The position numbers and the translations under genes were made by a program. From Omnitrophica WOR_2 bacterium GWA2_47_8 (GTDB lineage Bacteria; Omnitrophota; Gorgyraeia; Zapsychrales; GWA2-47-8), in contig MHFY01000009.1 in assembly GCA_001805375.1 (NCBI GenBank), positions 14,546 to 23,936 of the forward strand: 9,391 nucleotides of DNA. The letters are read 5' to 3'. The first letter of the stretch is position 1; each line of letters begins with the position of its first letter. The notes beneath the pieces are model-generated. The model had not been told where the DNA came from, did no database searches, and worked only from the letters and a program-made list of their open reading frames with translations. Below, piece by piece: positions 1 through 6,163 of the stretch.

Positions 1-164
1 AAAAGAATGTCGACGCCCGGACCATGGACCAGTTAAAGATCCTTTTTGATGAATGTGATGTGGTGCGCTTTACGACATTTAAACAGGATTCCAAGAGCGC
101 CCAGGAAAGTGTCAAGCGCTGCGAAGAGATCATCGATTATTTTGAGAGGACGATAAAGTCATGA
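1..164 (+). CDS. C-terminal end of a probable BatD-like (Bat operon) protein, 5' partial
   Basis: An open frame enters from the left edge (first full codon at base 3) and ends at TGA 162-164, giving about 53 residues. The visible tail contains LKILFDECDVVRF followed by a predicted amphipathic helix ending ERTIKS. A closing 'L..ll.eCD..rF' segment with a terminal helix resembles the C-terminal end of BatD-type proteins, which are membrane-anchored periplasmic proteins of the Bat aerotolerance cluster. The stop overlaps the start of the next gene by four bases (ATGA), so the two are probably translationally coupled. Because that next gene looks like BatE, a Bat identity is supported by context. 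Only the tail is visible, so another Bat-cluster gene, such as a DUF4381-like one, is possible. The coding frame is much more certain than the name. Confidence 0.6.
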   Translation, partial: KNVDARTMDQLKILFDECDVVRFTTFKQDSKSAQESVKRCEEIIDYFERTIKS

Positions 165-910
165 AGATGATTATATTAACAATCATGTTATTGTTTACCA
201 CGACAGCTGTTTTCGCAAATCGACTCGGTATAGAGGGACCATTTAAGGCGGCGGGCGATTTTTATCGGCAGGGGGACTATAAGAATGCTATCCAGGAATA
301 TGAATCAATCCTTTCGAGGGATTCGGAAAGTGGAGCGGTGTATTATAATTTAGCTAATAGTTATTTTAAAGACGGGCAGTTAGGGAAAGCGATTTTAAAT
401 TATGAAAGGGCTAAACGTCTTATCCCGCGCGACGGGGATCTGGGCGCCAATTATAAATTCGTGCTGTCTCAGGTCAGAAATTATTCGTCTGACCTAGAGC
501 CTGCCTGGAAGGTCTGGCTTAAACAACTCATCCAGTCCGTGACCGAGGGGGAATATATTATTGCGCTTATGATATTGTATCTTCTAACAGGCCTTGTGCA
601 TTTAAGCCGGTTTTTTGTGGCTGGGTCCAGGAAAAATATCATGCTGTTATGCGCAGGTCTTTCTTGTGTCTTATTGATCCTGACAGCGGCATTCGTTTAC
701 AAAATAAATGACGACAATAAAACCGCTATTATTTTAAAAGACACAGACGCGCGATTTGAACCACGGGAGAATGCCACCGCACATTTTAAATTATCTGAAG
801 GCACACCCGTTGCCATCCAGGAAAAAGAAGGGGCTTGGGTTAAAATCAGCCGTTTCGACGGGAAATTAGGCTGGGTTGAAAGCCAAGCGATCGAAAACAT
901 TGCACGCTAA
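161..910 (+). CDS. batE: BatE-like protein: signal peptide, TPR, two membrane segments, SH3-like domain
   Basis: This 249-residue protein has a Sec signal peptide (residues 1-19, probable cut after VFA). TPR-like helices follow at about 29-97 (YRQGDYKNAIQEYESIL, then YYNLANSYFKDGQLGKAI). Two hydrophobic membrane segments lie at about 131-148 and 159-180, and a bacterial SH3-like domain at about 187-246 ends in LGWVESQAI. This order (TPR, membrane helices, SH3) is typical of BatE, the last member of the Bat cluster (MoxR, DUF58, BatA-E). That cluster is linked to envelope stress and aerotolerance, although its biochemistry is not well defined. The ATG at 161 overlaps the previous stop (ATGA) and has GAGAGGA at 144-150; a second ATG six bases later is a less likely start. 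The TPR and SH3 regions should face the periplasm, the usual place for protein or peptidoglycan contacts. The next gene begins inside its 3' end. Confidence 0.8.
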   Translation: MKMIILTIMLLFTTTAVFANRLGIEGPFKAAGDFYRQGDYKNAIQEYESILSRDSESGAVYYNLANSYFKDGQLGKAILNYERAKRLIPRDGDLGANYKFVLSQVRNYSSDLEPAWKVWLKQLIQSVTEGEYIIALMILYLLTGLVHLSRFFVAGSRKNIMLLCAGLSCVLLILTAAFVYKINDDNKTAIILKDTDARFEPRENATAHFKLSEGTPVAIQEKEGAWVKISRFDGKLGWVESQAIENIAR

Positions 911-1670
911 TTTAAAAACATATTTTCAAAAGGGTCTCCTCGCGATTGTCTTTTTGATAGCAATGGTGCCCGCTGTTTTTGCGCAGGAACCTCCCGAACG
1001 GGAAATTTCTGTGGATCATAAAGGAAATCCGCAAAAAGTCACTTATGCTCTTTATTTGCCGGCCGATTACAAGCCTCAGAAAGATAAACTTTATCCCGTC
1101 ATCGTTTGCGTGGGGGGGCTTCCCTCAGGGCCGCGGGAATGTTATGAGGACAATTGGAATAAGTTTGCGGATGAGAATGGATTCGCGATCTTAGGGGTCG
1201 GGTTTACCTTTATACAGGAAGATTGGGGTGCGCAGGAAAGTTATCAATTCCCTCAGGCTTGGTCCGGCGGTGCTGTTCTCAAGATTTTAGACATCCTTAA
1301 GGATGAATATCCGATCGATCCGAAAGAGTTGTATTTTTTGGGGATTTCAGCCGGGGCGCAGTTTGGCGTAAGATTTTCCGCTTTTCGTCCCGAAATGACT
1401 AAGGCCGTTGCTGCTCATGCTCCCGGCGGATATGATCTGCCTGTTGCCTATACCCCGGCTAAGATCTTGATCACTGTCGGTGAAAAAGATAATGATCCCA
1501 TCACCCGCGTTGAATGGGCCCAGGCTTATTATAATTCCGCAAAAGAAGCCAAGGTCGATGTCCGTCTTGAGATCATTCCCGGTATTGCGCATAGGCAGAC
1601 CGAACCGCAAAATGAAATGTCCCGACAGTTTTTTAAAGAGGTTGTAGAAAATACACGAATTAACGATTAA
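876..1670 (+). CDS. secreted alpha/beta-hydrolase (esterase / dienelactone hydrolase-like)
   Basis: This protein of up to 264 residues has a signal peptide whose hydrophobic core (LLAIVFLIAMVPAVFA) ends at residue 36, so the mature enzyme should be exported. The rest follows the alpha/beta-hydrolase plan. A strand YPVIVCVGG near 73-81 probably precedes the oxyanion region. The nucleophile elbow GISAG puts the catalytic serine at 158. GEKDND at 202-207 supplies a probable acidic residue (D205 or D207), and GIAHR gives the catalytic histidine at 239. The layout resembles PHB-depolymerase/LpqC-like and predicted-esterase families; the substrate cannot be read from sequence. No ATG lies before the signal peptide core. 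The start must be TTG 876 (with AGG at 868-870) or TTG 900, which would give 256 residues. Either start overlaps the BatE-like gene, so it is probably read from the same transcript. It is not a standard Bat protein. Confidence 0.8.
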   Translation: MKAKRSKTLHANLKTYFQKGLLAIVFLIAMVPAVFAQEPPEREISVDHKGNPQKVTYALYLPADYKPQKDKLYPVIVCVGGLPSGPRECYEDNWNKFADENGFAILGVGFTFIQEDWGAQESYQFPQAWSGGAVLKILDILKDEYPIDPKELYFLGISAGAQFGVRFSAFRPEMTKAVAAHAPGGYDLPVAYTPAKILITVGEKDNDPITRVEWAQAYYNSAKEAKVDVRLEIIPGIAHRQTEPQNEMSRQFFKEVVENTRIND

Positions 1671-1683
1671 GATAAATTCATCT

Positions 1684-2781
1684 ATGCCGAAGACAAGCCA
1701 ACTGCAAAAACGATATCAGATCATCGAAGATTCCCTTGAGGAATCCTTAAAAGAATTAGCCAATATAAAATTCGCCCTGGATGTTTCTACGATCGTTGCG
1801 GTGACCGATCAAAAAGGGAAGATCATTTATGCCAATGATAAATTTTGTAGTATTTCGAAATATTCTCGAAAGGAGTTGTTAGGGCAGGACCATCGGATCA
1901 TTAATTCGGGGTATCATCCTAAGGAATTCTTTAGAAATATGTGGCAGACCATCGCCAAGGGAAAAGTGTGGAAGGGTGAGATCCGTAACCGGGCCAAGGA
2001 CGGCACATTTTATTGGGTGGATACAACGATCGTCCCTTTTTTAAACAAGAAAGGACAGCCTTATCAATATGTCTCTATCCGTCACGATATCACCCCGCGT
2101 AAACAGATGGAAGAGCAGGTCAAAAAGTTACCCCAGCATATCATCCAGGCCCAAGAGCAGGAGCGGGAGCGGATCGCCCGGGATATTCACGACGATCTGG
2201 GGCAATCCTTGGTCACTTCCAAGATGCTGGTACAATCCCTTCTCTCTGAGATCGAGAAGCATAAGCCGCACCTGAAAGAAAAATGCCAAAAGGCTATCCA
2301 GTACCACGACATAACCATTCAAAAGGCAAGGAACCTTTCCTATGTATTAAGGCCATCCACGTTGGAGGTTTTAGGTGTTTCGAGCGCCATTAAACTGATG
2401 ATCGATGAATTCCGGCAGAGGGATCTGCGGATCTTAATAAGCGATCGTATGTTGGAGAAATTGGATAAATTGACCTTTCAGGGTGAGGTCATTAATTTGT
2501 ACCGTATCATTCAGGAGTCCCTGACGAATGTGCTTAAACACGCGAAAGCCACGCAAGTTGATATTAAGATCGAATTGGGCAGCGATAAGCTTCAAGTGTC
2601 CATCCAAGATAACGGCCGGGGCTTCAAGGAAAATGCCCGGAAAAAGCGGCGGACGGTCGGCTTAGGCTTATCAACAATGAAAGAACGGGCGCGTTTGTTA
2701 GGCGGCGATCTGCAGATCTATTCTGAACCCGGCAAAGGGACAACGATCTCCTTTGCGGTGCCGGTTGCGGAGGGACAATAA
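1684..2781 (+). CDS. soluble PAS-domain sensor histidine kinase, HisKA_3 (NarL-partner) class
   Basis: This is a 365-residue kinase without membrane segments, so it should sense a cytoplasmic signal. A short N-terminal helix precedes one PAS domain (about 28-140, ending SIRHDITPRK). A HisKA_3 dimerisation domain follows, with phospho-acceptor H169 in RDIHDDLGQ. The ATP-binding domain (about 267-360) has an N box around N282 (ESLTNVLKHAKA), G1 DNGRGF (309-314) and G2 GLGLSTMKERA (326-336). All catalytic motifs look intact. HisKA_3 kinases pair with LuxR-type response regulators, and exactly such a gene starts one base after this stop. The PAS belongs to a subtype with SGYHPKEFFRNMW that recurs in the nearby diguanylate cyclase; NifL-like flavin PAS domains share the general pattern, but cofactor binding is not shown here. 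The start is the ATG 13 nt after the hydrolase stop. No clear Shine-Dalgarno precedes it, and GATAAA at 1671-1676 is only a weak -10 candidate. Confidence 0.93.
   Translation: MPKTSQLQKRYQIIEDSLEESLKELANIKFALDVSTIVAVTDQKGKIIYANDKFCSISKYSRKELLGQDHRIINSGYHPKEFFRNMWQTIAKGKVWKGEIRNRAKDGTFYWVDTTIVPFLNKKGQPYQYVSIRHDITPRKQMEEQVKKLPQHIIQAQEQERERIARDIHDDLGQSLVTSKMLVQSLLSEIEKHKPHLKEKCQKAIQYHDITIQKARNLSYVLRPSTLEVLGVSSAIKLMIDEFRQRDLRILISDRMLEKLDKLTFQGEVINLYRIIQESLTNVLKHAKATQVDIKIELGSDKLQVSIQDNGRGFKENARKKRRTVGLGLSTMKERARLLGGDLQIYSEPGKGTTISFAVPVAEGQ
2769..2774 (+). promoter_or_regulatory. ribosome binding site GGAGGG deciding the response-regulator start
   Basis: GGAGGG lies 8 nt before ATG 2783, inside the last codons of the kinase gene. 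It favours this ATG over the in-frame TTG at 2753, which would add ten residues (MRCRLRRDNK) that do not belong to a receiver domain. Confidence 0.75.
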
Positions 2782-2782
2782 A

Positions 2783-3427
2783 ATGCCTCCGTGTAAAATA
2801 ATCTTAGCCGATGATCACGAAATGTTCCGGTCAGGCCTGAAGGCCATGATCGATAAGGAGGCTGGTTTTAAAGTCGTCGCGCAAGCCAAGGACGGCGAAG
2901 TTTTGTTGTCGCTTTTGAAATCTACCAGGTGTAATGTCATTATCCTTGATCTATCCATGCCTAATATGGATGGGATCTCCGCATTAAGGGATATTCATCT
3001 AAAATACCCGAAAATAAAGGTCATTGTCTTAACCATGCAAAAAGACCATGAGCATTTTAAATATGCGATGGCATCCGGAGCCAGAGGTTTTATCCTGAAA
3101 GAGGATGCTTATGAACAACTTGTTTTGGCTATCAAGACTGTCCTGAGAGGCAAACAGTTCGTTTCTTCCTCGGTTGCCACTGTATTTACGGAGCGTTATG
3201 TCCGGTCCCTTGATGAGGTCGACGCGCCGTCCTTGAATATCCTCACCAGGCGGGAAGGGGAGATCCTGAAGCTTATCGCTAACGGCTTACCCAATAAGAA
3301 CATTGCTTCCAAACTAAAGATCAGCGTTCGTACGGTAGAAACCCACCGGGCCAATCTCGCCAATAAGTTAGGCCTAAGAAATACCGCCAGTTTAGTTAAG
3401 TATGCTGTTTCCAAAGGGTTAGTGTAG
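2783..3427 (+). CDS. NarL/FixJ-type response regulator (receiver + LuxR-type HTH)
   Basis: This 214-residue protein matches a full NarL/FixJ regulator. The receiver domain (about 4-122) has the acidic pair D10-D11 (LADDHE), phospho-acceptor D56 (ILDLSMPNMDG), switch threonine T84 (VLTMQKD) and conserved K106 (FILKEDA). The LuxR-type helix-turn-helix (about 153-214) has LTRREGEILKLIANG, then NIASKLKISVRTVETHRANL as the recognition region. It is almost certainly phosphorylated by the HisKA_3 kinase one base upstream, and then binds DNA as a dimer. The start is ATG 2783, supported by GGAGGG and by alignment of the receiver beginning at KIILADD. The inverted TACGTA element just downstream is a possible target, which would make the following cassette part of its regulon. 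That target assignment is inference. Confidence 0.95.
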   Translation: MPPCKIILADDHEMFRSGLKAMIDKEAGFKVVAQAKDGEVLLSLLKSTRCNVIILDLSMPNMDGISALRDIHLKYPKIKVIVLTMQKDHEHFKYAMASGARGFILKEDAYEQLVLAIKTVLRGKQFVSSSVATVFTERYVRSLDEVDAPSLNILTRREGEILKLIANGLPNKNIASKLKISVRTVETHRANLANKLGLRNTASLVKYAVSKGLV

Positions 3428-3488
3428 TCTCCGTTCCACCTGTTCCTTTTTAATCCACTTGTGAAAAAATCAATTTTAGATCCGTTTA

Positions 3489-3536
3489 TTTACGTAATAC
3501 TACGTACATTTTTGCGTATAACAGCCAATTTATAGT
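3489..3536 (+). promoter_or_regulatory. candidate operator/promoter: TACGTA-N4-TACGTA plus third CGTA, with AT-rich -10 boxes
   Basis: This lies in the 161-bp gap between two signalling operons. TACGTA occurs at 3491-3496 and 3501-3506, separated by ATAC. Each copy is itself palindromic, so the element is both a direct and an inverted repeat. A third CGTA at 3515-3518 keeps a roughly helical spacing (CGTA at 3493, 3503, 3515). Possible -10 boxes are TATAAC (3517-3522) and TATAGT (3531-3536), neither with a good -35. For the TATAGT box, the repeat centre would sit near -44, as expected for an activator of the LuxR/NarL class. The repeat is seen directly; its operator role and its owner are inferred. 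The rest of the gap (3428-3488, 3537-3573) shows no hairpin terminator or other signal that I recognise. Confidence 0.5.
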
Positions 3537-3588
3537 TTATGGAGAAAGCGCTATTCTAGGACTGAGGAATGAAAGAGGATCCCCAAAG

Positions 3589-3954
3589 ATGAGATTGAAA
3601 ATATTGATTATCGAAGACAACGACGATTTTAGGGAGGTCGTCAGAGAATATATCCAGAAAGAGAATTTTGATCTGGCGATCCTGGAGGCATCAGACGGTG
3701 ATCTAGGCGTTGCGATAGCTCTTAAAGAGAAACCGGATATTGTTTTGACAGATATTCGGATGGAAGGTTTAAACGGCCTTGAAGCCGCCAGTGAGATCAA
3801 ACAATGTTTGCCTAATTGTACTGTTATTGCTCTTACGATGTTTGAAACGGAAAGTTTTCGTAAGGTATTTAAGACGAACGACATTAACGAATACATAGGC
3901 AAAAGTGAGTTGTATGAGAAATTAATACCAACTTTGGAAAGATATATTAAATAA
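3589..3954 (+). CDS. receiver-only (CheY/Spo0F-like) response regulator
   Basis: This 121-residue protein is a single receiver domain with no output domain. The acidic pocket is E9-D10 (LIIEDNDDF), the phospho-acceptor is D55 (LTDIRMEGLNG), the switch threonine is T83 (ALTMFE) and the conserved lysine is K105 (YIGKSEL), so it should accept phosphate. It starts at ATG 3589 with AGAGGA at 3574-3579. Stand-alone receivers act through protein contacts or as phosphate shuttles in relays. No kinase lies in this transcript. Candidate partners are the kinase at 1684 and the Hpt protein at 8689, and the diguanylate cyclase two genes downstream is a possible target. It is separated by 11 nt from the small cysteine-rich gene that follows, so the two are probably cotranscribed. 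Partner choice is inference from neighbourhood. Confidence 0.92.
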   Translation: MRLKILIIEDNDDFREVVREYIQKENFDLAILEASDGDLGVAIALKEKPDIVLTDIRMEGLNGLEAASEIKQCLPNCTVIALTMFETESFRKVFKTNDINEYIGKSELYEKLIPTLERYIK

Positions 3955-3961
3955 GGGAGGT
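3955..3961 (+). promoter_or_regulatory. strong ribosome binding site GGGAGGT
   Basis: GGGAGGT is placed 4 nt before ATG 3966. It is the closest match to the anti-Shine-Dalgarno core in the window and suggests that the small cysteine-rich protein is made in larger amounts than its neighbours. Confidence 0.75.
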
Positions 3962-3965
3962 CACA

Positions 3966-4244
3966 ATGAAAAGCCTGATCAAAAAACCGAGGAAAAATAT
4001 TCTGCAGGCCATGGGAGATGGCAAACCGAAAGAAGGGAAGCGGCCCAAGGGTGAAGAATACTACCAAAAAGTCGCTTTAAAGGCTTATGAACTTTATCAA
4101 CAGCGAGGCTGCTGCGATGGCAGCGATTGGCAGGATTGGTTTGAAGCGGAAAAGATCGTGGCTTCGGAAGGCTGCGGCTGTAAGGCAGAGGCCAATAAGG
4201 AAGAGGCACATGGGAAAACCAGCGGTTGCTGCGGGTTAGAATAA
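3966..4244 (+). CDS. small cysteine-rich DUF2934-like protein
   Basis: This 92-residue protein has a basic N-terminus (about 1-30) and then a segment at about 32-64 resembling DUF2934: a helix ALKAYELYQQRG, a turn, and DWFEAEKIV. That is the usual 'AYely..rG..dG.d..dW..AE' pattern of this short family of unknown function. Unusually, six cysteines form three groups: CC at 49-50, C-G-C at 70-72 and CC at 88-89 near the C-terminus (SGCCGLE). The grouping suggests metal binding or redox chemistry, but no known zinc or iron-sulfur motif is complete. There is no signal peptide, so it should be cytoplasmic. It sits between a receiver-only regulator and a diguanylate cyclase, with a very strong ribosome binding site. 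DUF2934 proteins have no established function, and none is assigned here. Confidence 0.85.
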   Translation: MKSLIKKPRKNILQAMGDGKPKEGKRPKGEEYYQKVALKAYELYQQRGCCDGSDWQDWFEAEKIVASEGCGCKAEANKEEAHGKTSGCCGLE

Positions 4245-4283
4245 AAAAAACGGTCTTCAACATAACCCCGGCTGGCTTTCAAA

Positions 4284-4290
4284 AGAGGTG
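4284..4290 (+). promoter_or_regulatory. ribosome binding site AGAGGTG deciding the cyclase start
   Basis: AGAGGTG ends 6 nt before ATG 4297. The in-frame GTG 4288 overlaps this motif and so cannot be served by it, which makes the ATG the better start. Confidence 0.65.
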
Positions 4291-4296
4291 TTCGGA

Positions 4297-6102
4297 ATGG
4301 CATCATCTTTGGGGTTAAATAAAAGTTTTAATTATTTAAGAGAAGAGGGCCAGGATATGTTCCGCCGTCTGGTGGAGGCGGTGCGTGTGGGGTTTTATGT
4401 GGCGGACCAAGAGGGGAATCTTTTTTATGTCAATCATGCCTTTGTCAGTATTTTAGGCTATAACACAAAGGATGAGTTGATCGGCCGAAACCTCGCCAAG
4501 GAGCTATACGCAGACCCCACGGATAGGGAAGAATTCCTCAAGGCCATGAGCAAGACCGGCTTTGTGAAGGATTATGAAATTAAAAATAAAGGGAAAGACG
4601 GTAATATCGTCATTTTATCCGTCACCAGTAATTTTATCCGCGATGACCGCGAGCAGGTGATCGGTGTTGAGGGGGTTGTATACGATGTTACGGAATTAAA
4701 ACATTTACGGCAGCATTCTGAAGTGTTAAGTGAGGCCATAGAACAGACCGCCGATAGCGTGGTGGTCACGAATAAAGAAGGGATCATACAGTATGTCAAT
4801 TCTGCCTTTGAGCGCACAACGGGATTTACCAAAGACGATGTCGTAAATAAGACCCCGCGCATTTTAAAATCCGGCTACCATCCCAGTGAGTATTATCGAA
4901 ATCTATGGGAAACCGTATTGAGAGGCGATACCTTCCGCTCGATCACGACCAATAAAAAGAAAAACGGTGAACTTTTTTATTGCGACCAAACCATAACCCC
5001 TCTAAAGAATGAGAAGGGTGAAATGCATTGCTTTGTTTCCATTCTAAAGGACATCACAGAGCGCAAAATATTTGAGGATAAATTACAAAGCCTGAATCAG
5101 GAACTGGCCTTTGAGAAGTATAAATTAGAGCAGATCCTGGATTTTGACGAAAAGATATCCACCATCACGGATCTGCATAAATTAGTCGATTTTTTTATAG
5201 AAAAGGCATGCGATATCCTAGAGTCTGACCGATGTTCCTTAATGCTCTTTGACGAGAATACACAGGAATTGTGCCTGAAAGGCGCTGTCGGTCTCAATGA
5301 TGAGATCATGAGCCAATGCAAGTTAAGGGTCGGAGAGGGGATCAGCGGCAAGGTCGTTGAGTCAGCGGGGCCTATTTTAGTCAAAGACACGCTGATGGAT
5401 AAGCGCTTTTTGTTTAAAGAGAACAATTCCTATAAAAGCAGGTCGTTTATCAGTGTCCCTATTAAATTCGACAGCAAATTGATCGGGGTTGTTAACATCA
5501 CTGATAAAAGGTCAACGAGCCAGAGTGAGTATAATGAACTGGACCTAAAGATCTTGACCGCGATCGTCCGGCAGGCGGCCATCGCTATCGAAAATGTGCA
5601 AATGTATAAAGAATTGCAATATTTAACGGTGACCGACTCAATGACAAATCTTTATAACTACCGTTATTTCATTAAAAGCCTGGATCACGAGATCGCACGG
5701 GCCAACCGCTCGACAGAGCCGCTGTATCTTTTGATGTGCGATATTGATCATTTTAAAGCTTACAATGATACCTTGGGTCATTTGGAAGGGGATATCTTGC
5801 TTAAAAAAGTAGGCCAAGTCCTTAAGGACAATTTACGGGAAATTGATATCGTTTGCCGTTATGCGGGAGATGAGTTTGTGGTCGTGCTTTTTGATGCCAG
5901 TTTATCCGGCGCGCAGATCGTGGCTGAGAAAATTAGAGCAAGGGTCAAGGAGATCGCATTTGGGAAAATGGTCACCATCAGTATCGGATTGGCGCAGTAT
6001 GCCCCCAATATGTCCCGTCGGGAACTGATCTCGAAAGCCGACCGCGCCTTGTATATGGCCAAAAACAGCGGCCGAGACAAGGTATGTGTTTTAGGTAAAT
6101 AG
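4297..6102 (+). CDS. soluble diguanylate cyclase, PAS-PAS-GAF-GGDEF
   Basis: This 601-residue protein makes cyclic di-GMP from two GTP. It has no membrane segments. PAS1 spans about 20-135 (ending VVYDVTELK). PAS2 spans about 140-258 (ILKSGYHPSEYYRNLW, ending ILKDITERK). A short coiled linker leads to a GAF domain at about 283-436 (SDRCSLMLFD, VGEGISGKVVES, SFISVPIKF). The GGDEF domain is about 440-600. Its active-site motif is AGDEF (523-527), a variant found in working cyclases. The metal and substrate motifs DSMTNLYN and CDIDHFKAYND...GHLEGD are intact. REID (514-517), five residues before AGDEF, matches the RxxD inhibitory site, so product feedback is likely. There is no EAL domain. The PAS and GAF domains suggest control by a cytoplasmic ligand, redox state or partner. 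ATG 4297 was chosen for its ribosome binding site. It follows the cysteine-rich gene by 52 nt, and a PilZ receptor lies about 3 kb downstream. Confidence 0.95.
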   Translation: MASSLGLNKSFNYLREEGQDMFRRLVEAVRVGFYVADQEGNLFYVNHAFVSILGYNTKDELIGRNLAKELYADPTDREEFLKAMSKTGFVKDYEIKNKGKDGNIVILSVTSNFIRDDREQVIGVEGVVYDVTELKHLRQHSEVLSEAIEQTADSVVVTNKEGIIQYVNSAFERTTGFTKDDVVNKTPRILKSGYHPSEYYRNLWETVLRGDTFRSITTNKKKNGELFYCDQTITPLKNEKGEMHCFVSILKDITERKIFEDKLQSLNQELAFEKYKLEQILDFDEKISTITDLHKLVDFFIEKACDILESDRCSLMLFDENTQELCLKGAVGLNDEIMSQCKLRVGEGISGKVVESAGPILVKDTLMDKRFLFKENNSYKSRSFISVPIKFDSKLIGVVNITDKRSTSQSEYNELDLKILTAIVRQAAIAIENVQMYKELQYLTVTDSMTNLYNYRYFIKSLDHEIARANRSTEPLYLLMCDIDHFKAYNDTLGHLEGDILLKKVGQVLKDNLREIDIVCRYAGDEFVVVLFDASLSGAQIVAEKIRARVKEIAFGKMVTISIGLAQYAPNMSRRELISKADRALYMAKNSGRDKVCVLGK

Positions 6103-6150
6103 CCCTCCCAAATATTTCCGATAATTCACTCCTCTTTTTTAGTAATCCCT

Positions 6151-6156
6151 TATAAT
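6151..6156 (+). promoter_or_regulatory. consensus -10 box TATAAT for a probably leaderless mRNA
   Basis: A perfect TATAAT ends 7 nt before the ATG of the metallophosphoesterase, so transcription would start at or next to the A of the start codon. No Shine-Dalgarno fits in between. The -35 is weak; TTCACT at 6125-6130 is the nearest candidate, with a long 20-bp spacer. The 61-bp gap before this gene shows no hairpin terminator for the upstream cyclase gene, only a T6 run at 6135-6140. Confidence 0.65.
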
Positions 6157-6163
6157 AGAGAAT

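Noticed and set aside
1668..1683. A third leaderless promoter before the histidine kinase
   Set aside because: GATAAA at 1671-1676 has the right 7-nt distance but only four matches to TATAAT and no -35, and the gap of 13 nt fits simple readthrough.
2753..2782. TTG start that would lengthen the response regulator by ten residues
   Set aside because: The extra residues are inside the kinase gene and do not belong to a receiver domain; ATG 2783 has GGAGGG at a good distance.
3428..3588. c-di-GMP riboswitch or small RNA in the 161-bp gap
   Set aside because: I see none of the conserved GEMM-type core or stable paired stems; the only clear structure is the CGTA repeat.
3537..4067. A 176-codon open frame on the - strand
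   Set aside because: It lies opposite the receiver-only gene and its neighbours, has no recognisable domain, and the + strand frame has complete receiver motifs and a ribosome binding site.
4244..4290. A8 run after the cysteine-rich gene as part of a terminator
   Set aside because: No stable hairpin precedes a T-run on the + strand, so the adenines give no terminator for these genes; readthrough into the cyclase gene is more likely.
4288..4296. GTG start for the diguanylate cyclase
   Set aside because: The GTG overlaps the only ribosome binding motif, which is correctly spaced for ATG 4297.
6103..6150. Terminator after the diguanylate cyclase gene, suggested by a T6 run
   Set aside because: No inverted repeat of useful length lies just upstream of the T-run.
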